Assembly (NCBI RefSeq): GCF_014384985.1
Contig: NZ_JACRSX010000003.1
Location: 186,001-250,000 of the forward strand
Source of the DNA: Jutongia huaianensis
GTDB lineage: Bacteria > Bacillota > Clostridia > Lachnospirales > Lachnospiraceae
Direction of reading: 5' to 3'
DNA: 64,000 nt
Within the stretch, counting starts at the first letter, position 1, and every line of letters begins with the position of its first letter. Both the position numbers and the translations under genes were made by a program. The notes below the pieces were generated by a model that saw only the letters and a program-made list of their open reading frames with translations, searched no databases and was not told the DNA's origin. Shown here one piece after another: positions 23,863-32,346 of this stretch.

Positions 23863-24042
23863 TCAGTAGCTTGTCTGTGCTTCTTCAATTTGTTTCATGA
23901 CATCCGTCAGTGCCACCACTTCAGGATTTTTGTTTACTTTTGATTCAAAATATATTTTTCCATCATCATCGATCAGTGCATCAAACACTCTCGGTTTTGT
24001 AGGCTTACTACTATTTCGGTTTCTGATTTCTATTCTCTGCAT
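23863..24042 (-). CDS. Hypothetical phage protein, 59 aa
   Basis: A short protein, MQRIEIRNRNSSKPTKPRV, then FDALIDDDGKIYFESKV and EVVALTDVMKQIEEAQ. The start at 24042 has GGAGGTGGTGCGT before it. It is 12 bases after the repressor-like gene and before a strong terminator, so the two form an operon. It may be an antirepressor or a partner of the repressor, but nothing in its sequence proves this. Confidence 0.7.
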   Translation of the reverse strand: MQRIEIRNRNSSKPTKPRVFDALIDDDGKIYFESKVNKNPEVVALTDVMKQIEEAQTSY

Positions 24043-24054
24043 ACGCACCACCTC

Positions 24055-25212
24055 CTAGTTAAATGGCAAATCTGTATCGGTCGAAAAATCATCACTTGAA
24101 GGTTCAGGTGCTTTAAAGATCTTCGATAATGCATTTTTATCTTTATTCAAATAGGCATCTATAACGCTTCTCGCTTTTTTATCAATATTTACGTGTGAAG
24201 ACAACACCTCAATCTGCATATACAAATCCTTCACGGCGGCTTTTATTATGTCGCATGCCATGATTGTGTTACACAACGGAACAACAGATTTATCAGGTGC
24301 AATAATATATATTTCATAACACTCTTGTCCCTCCATGCAATCAGGATCTATATTGATTGCACAAGGTAAAATGTATATATCGCTTTCAGCATCTTCTAAT
24401 CTTGACCAATAAACATTTCCTGTTACCTGTATATTTTTTTCAGGATAAAATCTTGAATAGAAGCATGCCTGTCTATAATTACCATTACAGTCCATGCTAT
24501 TATCATCTGGGCTCTGTAATGCATGTGGTGCAGGACCAAAATCTGAATATAAATCTGTAGGAATATTCAGTCTTTGATTAGACTCCCTGTTCCAATATAA
24601 TTTTTCGCATTTAGAATCATCCGCAATTTTTTTTATAAATTCCAATACATATTTTTCTGTTGGCGTTACTTCATCAATGTTGGCTGATATCAGGAAGTCT
24701 ATGCTCACACCAAGCATCTTTGCTGCTGTTGCCACAAATTCCAATGTAGGCTCAGATGAATTTTCAGGCTTTTCAAGTCTTGACATATATCCAAGACGAA
24801 CACCTGCCTCTTTCTCTATCATTCCAATTTTTACATCTGAATTTATCTTTAACAAAGCACGGATATTATTGAAGCATGCATATTTATTAAAGTTTTTAAA
24901 TTTATCCAATGCCTCCGTGATGTTAGTCAGATAATACGCCAACCTATTTCTCTGCTCTTGTAATTCCTTTATTTCATCTCTTGTAATAGCAGTAACTCCA
25001 TAAGATTCCAGCGCTTTCTTCACTTCTTCAGGATTATTGCTATCCTTGCCTTCCAGACTAAGCATCTGCATAGCTTGTTCATAATCCGCACAATCAGCAT
25101 TCTTATCCTCAACGGCAGATTCCAGTCTTTCCTTGGCATCTAACAGTTCTTCTTTCGTACAACATCCTATTGTTGCTTTTTGAATCAAAAGTTCAAATTC
25201 TTCGTTTTTCAT
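24055..25212 (-). CDS. HTH (XRE) phage repressor-like protein, 385 aa
   Basis: The Cro/CI-type HTH lies in the middle (about 120-180, KIGMIEKEAGVRLGYMSRLEKPE... AAKMLGVSIDFLIS), with a helical N-terminal part (residues 1-100) and a long C-terminal domain (KYVLEFIKKIADDSKCEKLYW...). No LexA/CI Ser-Lys protease motif is evident, so SOS self-cleavage is not supported. GGAGATGATTGCT precedes the ATG. A consensus promoter with a perfect inverted repeat over its -10 drives it, as expected for an autoregulated repressor. Confidence 0.82.
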   Translation of the reverse strand: MKNEEFELLIQKATIGCCTKEELLDAKERLESAVEDKNADCADYEQAMQMLSLEGKDSNNPEEVKKALESYGVTAITRDEIKELQEQRNRLAYYLTNITEALDKFKNFNKYACFNNIRALLKINSDVKIGMIEKEAGVRLGYMSRLEKPENSSEPTLEFVATAAKMLGVSIDFLISANIDEVTPTEKYVLEFIKKIADDSKCEKLYWNRESNQRLNIPTDLYSDFGPAPHALQSPDDNSMDCNGNYRQACFYSRFYPEKNIQVTGNVYWSRLEDAESDIYILPCAINIDPDCMEGQECYEIYIIAPDKSVVPLCNTIMACDIIKAAVKDLYMQIEVLSSHVNIDKKARSVIDAYLNKDKNALSKIFKAPEPSSDDFSTDTDLPFN

Positions 25213-25239
25213 AGCAATCATCTCCTTCTCTTCGCATCT

Positions 25240-25276
25240 TTAAACAAATTATAATATCATTTGTTTAATTTGTCAA
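25240..25276 (-). promoter_or_regulatory. Consensus promoter with palindromic operator for the repressor-like gene
   Basis: TTGACA (25271-25276) and TATAAT (25248-25253) are 17 bases apart. TTAAACAAAT and ATTTGTTTAA form a 10-bp perfect inverted repeat with a 9-base spacer (25240-25268) that covers the -10 box. A bound dimer would block RNA polymerase. Confidence 0.85.
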
Positions 25277-25321
25277 TACTTGCAAATCCACTTTGCATTT
25301 GCACGCATACGCAAAGTAATT

Positions 25322-25372
25322 AAAAAATGCCTGACAAAGCAAAAGAAAGTATCTATTGCTTCGTCAGGCATT
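25322..25372 (-). terminator. Terminator after the LexA-box operon
   Basis: AATGCCTGAC and GTCAGGCATT pair over 10 bp, extended by AGCAA/TTGCT inside, and are followed by TTTTTT on the minus strand. It ends the transcript of the small zinc-ribbon gene. Confidence 0.85.
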
Positions 25373-25386
25373 GGTTGCTATAATTT

Positions 25387-25557
25387 TCATGCACCTATTC
25401 GCTCAGTACGAATCTCTTTATTATGTAATGATATCTGTATTATTTTTCTGCAGCACGGGCATTTTATCTGGATAGTACCTTCAGTATCAGGCATCACATC
25501 AAATAATCTGCCATTTTTGCAGCACGGACATGAAACTTTAAGAATCTGCTCTCCCAT
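25387..25557 (-). CDS. Com-like zinc-ribbon protein, 56 aa
   Basis: A short gene read directly from the DNA: MGEQILKVSCPCCKNGRLFD, then KCPCCRKIIQISLHNK. Two CPCC knuckles about 25 residues apart make a zinc ribbon like the Com translational activator of phage Mu and related small regulators. GGAGGATAGCAT precedes the ATG, and a strong terminator follows. It is the second gene of an operon behind a LexA-type box, so it should be induced by DNA damage. Function is inferred from size and fold only. Confidence 0.75.
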   Translation of the reverse strand: MGEQILKVSCPCCKNGRLFDVMPDTEGTIQIKCPCCRKIIQISLHNKEIRTERIGA

Positions 25558-25573
25558 ATGCTATCCTCCATTC

Positions 25574-25819
25574 TTATAGATAATCATACGGAGAACGAAA
25601 TCCTGTTCTCTTCTGTACTTGTTTCTTGGGCATACTGCTTTCGGCATCTTCCTTGGAAGCAAAAAGTCTGCTTGCCCTAAGTTGTATACCGCCTGATGCA
25701 TTTTCAGCAAAACGAACGGTATAAAAATCTCTACTTCTCTTTAGAATAAAAACTTCTCTGACAATGCGATTGCTCTCTACAATAAAAGCCTTATCGCCCA
25801 CTTCCAGTTTGGTAACCAC
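25574..25819 (-). CDS. Small protein of a LexA-box operon, 81 aa (GTG start)
   Basis: The likely start is GTG with GGAGGCGATAAC before it, giving VTKLEVGDKAFIVESNRIVREVF and so on; a frame 78 bases longer lacks a ribosome site. The chain is beta-rich (KAFIVESNRIVREVFILKRSRDFYTVRFA), with a basic end (KKQVQKRTGFRSPYDYL). Similar small barrel proteins occur, from memory, in Lachnospiraceae mobile elements. The operon promoter holds a LexA box. The function is unknown. Confidence 0.7.
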   Translation of the reverse strand: MVTKLEVGDKAFIVESNRIVREVFILKRSRDFYTVRFAENASGGIQLRASRLFASKEDAESSMPKKQVQKRTGFRSPYDYL

Positions 25820-25936
25820 GTTATCGCCTCCATATAATAATTGAAGGCCAGCTAAGGGAAAGTCAGGCTGACCTAACCTTGGTGTCAATTTTGTCACTGT
25901 TTAACATTAATAACCTTAGGTAGCGAACCTAGGCTT

Positions 25937-25965
25937 ATTATATCGAACACTTGTTCTGTTGTCAA
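25937..25965 (-). promoter_or_regulatory. lexA box: Consensus promoter overlapped by a LexA/DinR SOS box
   Basis: TTGACA (25960-25965) and TATAAT (25937-25942) are 17 bases apart. The spacer contains AGAACAAGTGTTCG, matching the Gram-positive SOS box CGAACNNNNGTTCG in its core GAAC-N4-GTTC. LexA would cover the promoter. A partial inverted repeat CCTAGGTTCGCTACCTAAGG lies just after the -10. Confidence 0.85.
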
Positions 25966-25993
25966 TAGTTCATTTATGTCAATTGGCTTATTC

Positions 25994-26566
25994 CTAAAAC
26001 ACACTGCGGACGAATTTCTCCAGTATGGAATCAAACGTACCTCCGGCAACATCACCATTTATAACTTCTTTCCGCTTATCAGCATAAGTTATCTGAAGTT
26101 TATAACTGCATCCATCGCACACTTGACCTTCTACAATGTTCTTCTCCCATAATGGAGCACCTATGATTTTCTGCAAACTACATGCAAGTCTGTATGCCTT
26201 CTTTTCAGATACCTTCTCTTCCGTCTTAAATTGATATTTCCGGTTCTGCCCTTGGTATGTATATTCTTTACACCTTCCATCAGGATATATTTCATATACC
26301 CACGACTGTTGGGAATCTATCGTGCACGGACCATTCTCCACAACCTTATATCGTATTTTTGTAATCTGAGTAGCTGGAAGAAGTTCCTTTGACCATCGGT
26401 ATCTGCAGTCAAGGCAGCCATAATCCTCGTGTGGCATTCCGTCTATCATCTCACATCCACCCAGGATAAGGTCTCCCCGCTCTTCTGCTTCAAAGGCTTC
26501 ATTGGACGGATAACCATATAATATTGGTGCAGTCCTGTCCGATCTGCATTTTGGACAAACAACCAT
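25994..26566 (-). CDS. Zinc-ribbon protein at the end of the McrBC-like operon, 190 aa
   Basis: N-terminal zinc ribbon (CPKCRSDR... GCLDCRYRW, residues 4-58), followed by a beta-rich domain with repeated YEIYPDGRCKEYTY and YKLQITYADKRKEVING segments and a C-terminal helix. GGAGGGACGGAATT precedes the ATG. It starts 18 bases after the McrC/LlaJI nuclease gene and may be an accessory part of that system; a separate role is also possible. No named family was recognised. Confidence 0.7.
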   Translation of the reverse strand: MVVCPKCRSDRTAPILYGYPSNEAFEAEERGDLILGGCEMIDGMPHEDYGCLDCRYRWSKELLPATQITKIRYKVVENGPCTIDSQQSWVYEIYPDGRCKEYTYQGQNRKYQFKTEEKVSEKKAYRLACSLQKIIGAPLWEKNIVEGQVCDGCSYKLQITYADKRKEVINGDVAGGTFDSILEKFVRSVF

Positions 26567-26584
26567 AATTCCGTCCCTCCTTTA

Positions 26585-28066
26585 TTACAAATCCAATCGT
26601 GTAATATCCATATGATTTCCGGTCAGATAATTATCATATAACTCTGCTGCCGGAATCAGACGGATTTGTATGTTTTTCAGATTGAGTGCTTCAAGCATAG
26701 CCATTCTGGCACAGCCTTTTTTTACAATATCTTTTTTCTCTGTTGGCATCAGGAAGCAATTTCTGACTTCTGCAATGCCATGTGCATTAATAAAATCCTT
26801 ATAGGCAAGCTGATACAGATATTGTTTTGTTACATCTCCGACACCCGGATTTCCTCTGAGGGACTTTCCTTTTTCCAACTGAAGATTATAATATTTGGCA
26901 TCAAATATTATGAACCAGTCCTTTCCGTCTACGCACGGAATACTGATCAAATCTGGAATAAGGGTATCTGCTGCCTTTGCTTCCGTATCTTCTCCCTGCC
27001 ATACAGGCTTTTCTATAATATCTATCAGCTTCTGTCTCTTTGCCGTTTTGCTGTTATATTTCTCCGCAAGCGGAACAGTCATCTTGAGCTGGGTAAGGGT
27101 AGTATTCAGCTTATTGTCAAATACTTCCGCACAGGCTTTCTCCCAGACAGCATGGTATGCTGTTGTTCCAAACATACTGATACCATCATTCTCATCCAGC
27201 ATTTTTCTGTCTTGGGACACATAGGCATATAGTGTTTTGAGAAGAATCTGCCTGTGCGTATTAAATTGAAGATTTAGTTCCTTTATAATCCGTTCTAACA
27301 CATATTCCTTATCACCAAAATCGGCCAGTTTTTCCTCGGAAAGTTCTATGACATCCATATCAAAGAGAGTATCCAATTGTGCATCTCGAAGCTGTCTGGA
27401 ACATTCCGTAAGCACGCATTCATGCAGACGTTTGAAATAATCCATGTCATCTTCTACAGATTTCTCCGTATAAAGTTCCATATAATACGGACGGTTATCC
27501 TCGATCATGGCAAAACTCTCATCAATGGTCTTTCCCCAGAGGATTTCGCCCTCTCCATTTACTTCTATGATATCCTCACTGTTCGTATAGATACCATATT
27601 CGTAATAATCATTAATCAGGAACAGGATAACCGCAAGTATATTAAAACTTCTGTTCTCTCCATTACCATTAAAAACATTGATAATCTGCTCTTCGGAACG
27701 GCTGTAACGCTCAAGTACTTTAACAACCTGTTTCATCTCATCCAGAACATTATCGTCTTTCTTTGACAGCAGATACTTCGGATAAACCTTTATGACACGG
27801 CTTCCACAGGTGATGACTCCGACATATGTAAATACATACAGGCAGTCACCACTCTCTGCCGTTTCATCCGTAATTTCCACATCGTCATCTACAAGGTCTG
27901 ACATTTCGAGCTGGTCATCAGTATTTTTTACACTTTTCAAGACACCATAGGCTTTGAGATTTTTTATAAATTTTTCTACTCCGTCTTCGTCAAAGGAAAA
28001 CTTGCTTTTAAGGTCATTTTTCGTATAACGCTTCTGTTCCCTGACATACCGTGAAACAACTTTCAT
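26585..28066 (-). CDS. McrC-like / LlaJI-family restriction nuclease subunit
   Basis: 493 residues, the nuclease partner of an McrB-type translocase. An N-terminal winged-helix-like part (KRYTKNDLKSKFSFDEDG) leads into an adaptor region with VGVITCGSRVIKVYPKYLL. The C-terminal PD-(D/E)xK core shows LIPDLISIP, then WFIIFDAKYYNLQ (Asp-Ala-Lys) and VTKQYLYQLAYKDF. It overlaps the ATPase gene by one base. The LlaJI pattern suits a system with a cytosine methylase, which is the first gene of the operon. It should cut DNA when activated by its ATPase. Confidence 0.88.
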   Translation of the reverse strand: MKVVSRYVREQKRYTKNDLKSKFSFDEDGVEKFIKNLKAYGVLKSVKNTDDQLEMSDLVDDDVEITDETAESGDCLYVFTYVGVITCGSRVIKVYPKYLLSKKDDNVLDEMKQVVKVLERYSRSEEQIINVFNGNGENRSFNILAVILFLINDYYEYGIYTNSEDIIEVNGEGEILWGKTIDESFAMIEDNRPYYMELYTEKSVEDDMDYFKRLHECVLTECSRQLRDAQLDTLFDMDVIELSEEKLADFGDKEYVLERIIKELNLQFNTHRQILLKTLYAYVSQDRKMLDENDGISMFGTTAYHAVWEKACAEVFDNKLNTTLTQLKMTVPLAEKYNSKTAKRQKLIDIIEKPVWQGEDTEAKAADTLIPDLISIPCVDGKDWFIIFDAKYYNLQLEKGKSLRGNPGVGDVTKQYLYQLAYKDFINAHGIAEVRNCFLMPTEKKDIVKKGCARMAMLEALNLKNIQIRLIPAAELYDNYLTGNHMDITRLDL

Positions 28067-31008
28067 TATGCCTCATCCTTTTGTTTATCATAAAAGTTTT
28101 CCTTGAAATTTGGTCCAAAGATTCCCATTCCTATTTCATCAAAAGCATCACACACAGATGAATATTTGCTGTTATCACATCCATCAAAGAATCTGTGCTT
28201 GCCCTGTTTAACTGCATCTTCATACAGATACATAATTACCTTGCTCTTAAATGCAGCCACAAATTTGTCTGTATCTACAATCATGCCATTCTCGTCAGAT
28301 GCAATTATCTTCTTTGAAAGGAAGAATGGTCCCATCAGCTTGTCCTCATTAATCTTAAACTGATCTGATGACATTTTTGCATTAATAGCTCTGCGGAGGA
28401 TATTCCATTCAATAGGCTCATCACTTCCGGCAAGTTCTATTTTCCCAATGCCAGAAATCTTTTCTTCGTTTTCATTGATGCCAAGATACTCAAAGTTCCA
28501 TCTTCTCTTAAACGCAGTGTCCATCGGAAATACTCCCTGATCCGCACTATTCATTGTAGACCAGATAAACATATTATTGGGGATGCGAATCTTCTGATAG
28601 TTATCAGGATCTCCTTTTAGTTGTGAGGCAAGATATTTTCTAATATCCTCTGATGCCTGAATTTCATATTCACTGACTCCATCATCATCCCTGTCGAGCA
28701 ACTGGAATACATCGCCAAATACTGCTGCCACTTTTGCTCTGTTTATCTCTTCAATAAGCAGAAGGTGTGGCTGTGGATTTTCAGTTCTTCCGCTCTTAAG
28801 TGCTTCTACATAAACACGCATGAACGGTCCCGGCACAAAAGCATATCTGATTTTTTCATCTGCACCCATGACAGGCTTATATGTACCAACAAACTGCGAG
28901 TATGAATAATCAGGATGGAATGTAACACGCTCATAAGAACCATTTGTGTCCTTCAACAAGTCCTCACAATCCTCTTTCAGTTCATAACTCTTTCCAGTAC
29001 CCGGAGCACCAAAAACAATACGGTTTCTTTCATATTTTGTTTCTATTTCTGTGTTAAATACTAACGGCATATAGGTTTCCTCCGCTTCCGAATTATCTAA
29101 TTCTTCTGATTCAGCTTCTTCCCCATAATAATATTTTTCATATAAAAACATCAGATTTTCATTATTTGTAAGCTGATAACAGGATGTAAGTTTTCCTTCT
29201 GCTTTATCCGGAAGGGTATCTCCATCTGCAAATTTATTATGCCACTTTCCAGCTTTCATATGCGCCATAGCCGTTGATGCGTCATAAAAGTAATCTCCAA
29301 TTTCATCAACAAACGCTATCAGCTTTTCTCCATTCATAGCTACAAAAACAGTATCTGCATTTGTTTTATAGAATCTTGCCAGTTCTCCGGCCTTTCTGGA
29401 TGCTGTCTTTTTATCATCGTGGAAATACTCTTCCATCATCTTTTCTGTAATGGCATCCTTATCTATTCCATCACCCGCAACATAATCCTGAAGTGACCCG
29501 ATAGCTCTCCATCCGATTCCAACTACAGATTTCTGCTGCCATTCCGCAACATAATTTTTTTCATCATCTTTTGTGCCAATTCTCACAAAATGTTTTATGC
29601 CACCAAATTCTTCGAAAACAACAGCAAAGAATTCTCTATAATACATTCCGGCATAGTTTTCAATCTTCGCAAGCTGTGCGCTTCGGGCATAATATTTTTC
29701 ACTTGGATTGATTCTTAAACATCTGAGTACATGTGTCTGCCAGTCATTTGAATGGAAACCGCTTAATTTTTCTGGACAGATAAGTGAAAAATATTTATGA
29801 AACCATGCCAGGTTATAGTATTGTTCACCTACACCCTGTTTCAAATCTTCATCGAGCTTTTCAAAATCAGACAGATTATCCAAGATGGCATTATTTATAA
29901 TATCTACACCTTTAACAAGGGCATCTCTTATTGTCTTTCCGATTTCAAGAGCCTGTTCTTCTGATAACACCTCTGGTTTCTGCGGGCTTCCCGTCATCCA
30001 CTCGCCTGTATCCTTTTTCTGAAACAAACCAAATTTGTATGCAGATCCACCAGCAATGCTTCCGAAATATTCTCGGCAGTCTGCATTATGCTCTAACCAA
30101 CAGCATAGTGCTTCTTTATTATCCCCAACTGTATAAAATAAAGAAGTTAAGAGATTCTCATCTTCAATGGCTGCCAGCTTTTCTGGTGAGAATCTTTCCT
30201 GAAACTCTCGTATAGCAGTTTCAATATTACTTCTTCTGCATGGTATTTCAAATCCAGTTTCTGACACATAATCTGTGATTATCTTAGCCGCCCTACGGTA
30301 TTCATCTTCGAAACTGTCACTGCATTCTTCATCGGCCTCTGTAATTGTTTCCAACTCTGCATACAAATTTGCATCATTCACATATGCATACGTAATAGTT
30401 GCCACATATGACTGACTTGCGTTAACAAGATTTAATACACTTAAAATAGGCGAAACATAGAAATCATTTGTTCTCTCTATCCCTTTTCCACCTAACCACC
30501 ATTTATCGTTTGATACGAATTTATATAACAATTCACAATTTTGATTAGCAATATCCTCCTGCTGTCCCAAATCCAACAGATAATCTTTCATAATTTGCTT
30601 GAACTTTTCAGAAAAATCTATGCCATCTGTGCTTTTCAAATTTTTGTATATTTCTTTCTTTTCCAGAGCTTTTCCATTGCTTCCCACGAAAACACCAGCA
30701 TTACTATCAATTACCTTTTCAGTGTAATTTCGGTACTTTATAATTTCCTTTATCAATTCTACCGGATAGGTTGCAAGAACAAACCATTGATTAGGCAAGT
30801 ATATTTTCAACCCAGCCGAGGTAGTAATAATAGCAGTGCTTTTTAAATACTCTATTGTATTTCCACCAGAAGCAATATTTTTTGCGAAAGCCTTCTTAAA
30901 TCCCCCACTCAGACTAACATCCTCATAACTAAATTTAGCTTTAACTGCACTTTTTGTATTTTCTACAAGTTCTCCTAAATCTTTCAAAATTGTATTGTTA
31001 TCATCCAT
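28066..31008 (-). CDS. McrB-like AAA+ restriction ATPase
   Basis: 980 residues. The C-terminal AAA+ domain has Walker A VFGAPGTGKSYELKE (near 664-676), Walker B LLLIEEINRAKVAAVFGDVFQ (near 747-767) and the sensor segment MWSTMNSADQGVFPMDTAFKRRW typical of McrB-type GTPase/ATPases. A PUA/EVE-like domain lies at about 490-600 (VVGIGWRAIGSLQDYV... FADGD), a fold used to read modified bases. The first 480 residues hold a predicted helical target or regulatory region. It is coupled to the McrC-like gene and 8 bp after the methylase. Confidence 0.92.
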   Translation of the reverse strand: MDDNNTILKDLGELVENTKSAVKAKFSYEDVSLSGGFKKAFAKNIASGGNTIEYLKSTAIITTSAGLKIYLPNQWFVLATYPVELIKEIIKYRNYTEKVIDSNAGVFVGSNGKALEKKEIYKNLKSTDGIDFSEKFKQIMKDYLLDLGQQEDIANQNCELLYKFVSNDKWWLGGKGIERTNDFYVSPILSVLNLVNASQSYVATITYAYVNDANLYAELETITEADEECSDSFEDEYRRAAKIITDYVSETGFEIPCRRSNIETAIREFQERFSPEKLAAIEDENLLTSLFYTVGDNKEALCCWLEHNADCREYFGSIAGGSAYKFGLFQKKDTGEWMTGSPQKPEVLSEEQALEIGKTIRDALVKGVDIINNAILDNLSDFEKLDEDLKQGVGEQYYNLAWFHKYFSLICPEKLSGFHSNDWQTHVLRCLRINPSEKYYARSAQLAKIENYAGMYYREFFAVVFEEFGGIKHFVRIGTKDDEKNYVAEWQQKSVVGIGWRAIGSLQDYVAGDGIDKDAITEKMMEEYFHDDKKTASRKAGELARFYKTNADTVFVAMNGEKLIAFVDEIGDYFYDASTAMAHMKAGKWHNKFADGDTLPDKAEGKLTSCYQLTNNENLMFLYEKYYYGEEAESEELDNSEAEETYMPLVFNTEIETKYERNRIVFGAPGTGKSYELKEDCEDLLKDTNGSYERVTFHPDYSYSQFVGTYKPVMGADEKIRYAFVPGPFMRVYVEALKSGRTENPQPHLLLIEEINRAKVAAVFGDVFQLLDRDDDGVSEYEIQASEDIRKYLASQLKGDPDNYQKIRIPNNMFIWSTMNSADQGVFPMDTAFKRRWNFEYLGINENEEKISGIGKIELAGSDEPIEWNILRRAINAKMSSDQFKINEDKLMGPFFLSKKIIASDENGMIVDTDKFVAAFKSKVIMYLYEDAVKQGKHRFFDGCDNSKYSSVCDAFDEIGMGIFGPNFKENFYDKQKDEA

Positions 31009-31016
31009 TCGTTAAA

Positions 31017-32174
31017 TCACTCCTTTACTGGTAAAGACCCCATTTCCTCTCTGATCCTTTTCGCTACTGCACGAATAACCGGAACCGCAACGGAATTTCC
31101 AAATTGCTTATATGCCTGGGTATCAGAAACCGTTATAATAAATTGTTCAGGAAAGCCTTGTAATCTAGCACATTCTCTCGGAGTGAGTTTCCTTGGATTT
31201 TTATCTGGTCCCTGATCAATTAAAATTTCGCTTCCATCCTTATAATATCGTGCACTAATAGTATTTGTATATTCTGATTCTTCGTTAAATAATGAATAAC
31301 CAAATCCATTTCCTTTTTTCTTATGTTCTTTTTTCCTTCGTTGATGTCCTTCCCATAATGCATCACTTATCGTGTATTTTTCATCCACATCATGTTCCAA
31401 TATATCGCCAAGTCTTGTTTTTTCATAAGTAGGTGTTGGAAACTTAAACTCATAATCATCAGAAATATTATAGTATTCTTTATTTAATCCAACAATATAA
31501 ATTCTTTCTCTATTCTGAGGAACACCAAAATCTCCAGCACGGAGTACTTCGTAGTTGACGTAGTAATTGAGTGCATCCAAATGTTCCAGTATCACTTTTA
31601 ATGTGCGTCCTTTATCATGCCCTTTGAGCTGCTTGACATTCTCCAGCAAAAAGGCTTTCGGTCTTTTTTCCTTTAAGATTCTTTCAATTTCAAAAAATAA
31701 AGTTCCCCTAGTATCAGAAAATCCTTTTTTTAATCCGGCTTGTGAAAAAGGCTGACACGGGAAACCACCCAGTAAAATATCAAAATCAGGAATGTCTTTT
31801 GCATCTATTTGCGTTATATCTCCTGCCGGTTCTTCACCAAAGTTTACTCTATAGGTCTTTTGTGCGAATTTGTCCCACTCTGACGTAAATACACATTTTC
31901 CCCCCAACTCCTGAAAGGGAATCCTTATTCCTCCTATTCCAGCGAACAAATCAATAAATTTAAATTCCGGTATTTCATCCTTTACTTCAAACGGTGTTTT
32001 CTCTGCAAATTGCAAAATCGTTTTATATTCTAATACAGACGGAGCGGATTCTCCATTTTCCCATCTGCGTAATGTTCTATCTCCGTTTCTTCCCATTCCA
32101 AGTGCATCGGCAAAATCCTTCTGCGTAAGCCCCAAATTCTTTCTTTTCGCCTTTATTGCTTCGGACGTATTCAT
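31017..32174 (-). CDS. DNA cytosine-5 methyltransferase with N-terminal HTH
   Basis: 385 residues. An XRE-type HTH domain fills residues 3-58 (AKRKNLGLTQKDFADALGMG... LRRWENGESAPS). The C5 methylase follows, with motif I FIDLFAGIGGIRI, motif IV GGFPCQPFSQAG (Cys140), motif VI FLLENVKQL and motif VIII FGVPQNRERIYI, ending in ARLQGFPEQFI and QFGNSVAVPVI. The start follows AAAGGAGATATTGAG. The HTH probably binds the palindrome in the promoter and balances methylase and nuclease levels, as known for fused HTH-methylases such as M.EcoRII and SsoII. Confidence 0.94.
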   Translation of the reverse strand: MNTSEAIKAKRKNLGLTQKDFADALGMGRNGDRTLRRWENGESAPSVLEYKTILQFAEKTPFEVKDEIPEFKFIDLFAGIGGIRIPFQELGGKCVFTSEWDKFAQKTYRVNFGEEPAGDITQIDAKDIPDFDILLGGFPCQPFSQAGLKKGFSDTRGTLFFEIERILKEKRPKAFLLENVKQLKGHDKGRTLKVILEHLDALNYYVNYEVLRAGDFGVPQNRERIYIVGLNKEYYNISDDYEFKFPTPTYEKTRLGDILEHDVDEKYTISDALWEGHQRRKKEHKKKGNGFGYSLFNEESEYTNTISARYYKDGSEILIDQGPDKNPRKLTPRECARLQGFPEQFIITVSDTQAYKQFGNSVAVPVIRAVAKRIREEMGSLPVKE

Positions 32175-32216
32175 CTCAATATCTCCTTTGTCTCTTTTAT
32201 AGGTCAATCTGTCCTC

Positions 32217-32245
32217 ATTTTATCACATTTTGTGCAAAATTGAAA
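32217..32245 (-). promoter_or_regulatory. Methylase promoter with palindrome in the spacer
   Basis: TTTCAA (32240-32245) and TAAAAT (32217-32222) are spaced 17 bases. The spacer holds the palindrome ATTTTGTGCAAAAT (32227-32240, 6-bp arms), a likely operator for the methylase HTH domain. The divergent nuclease gene starts about 105 bp away, with an extended TGTTACAAT -10 at 32307-32315. Confidence 0.6.
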
Positions 32246-32346
32246 CTGGTAAAATCACAAATTTCAAGCCAGAATATCGACTACTCTATACATTCATCAT
32301 CAAAACTGTTACAATATTAATATTAAGCAATAAAGGAGGCTTTGAT

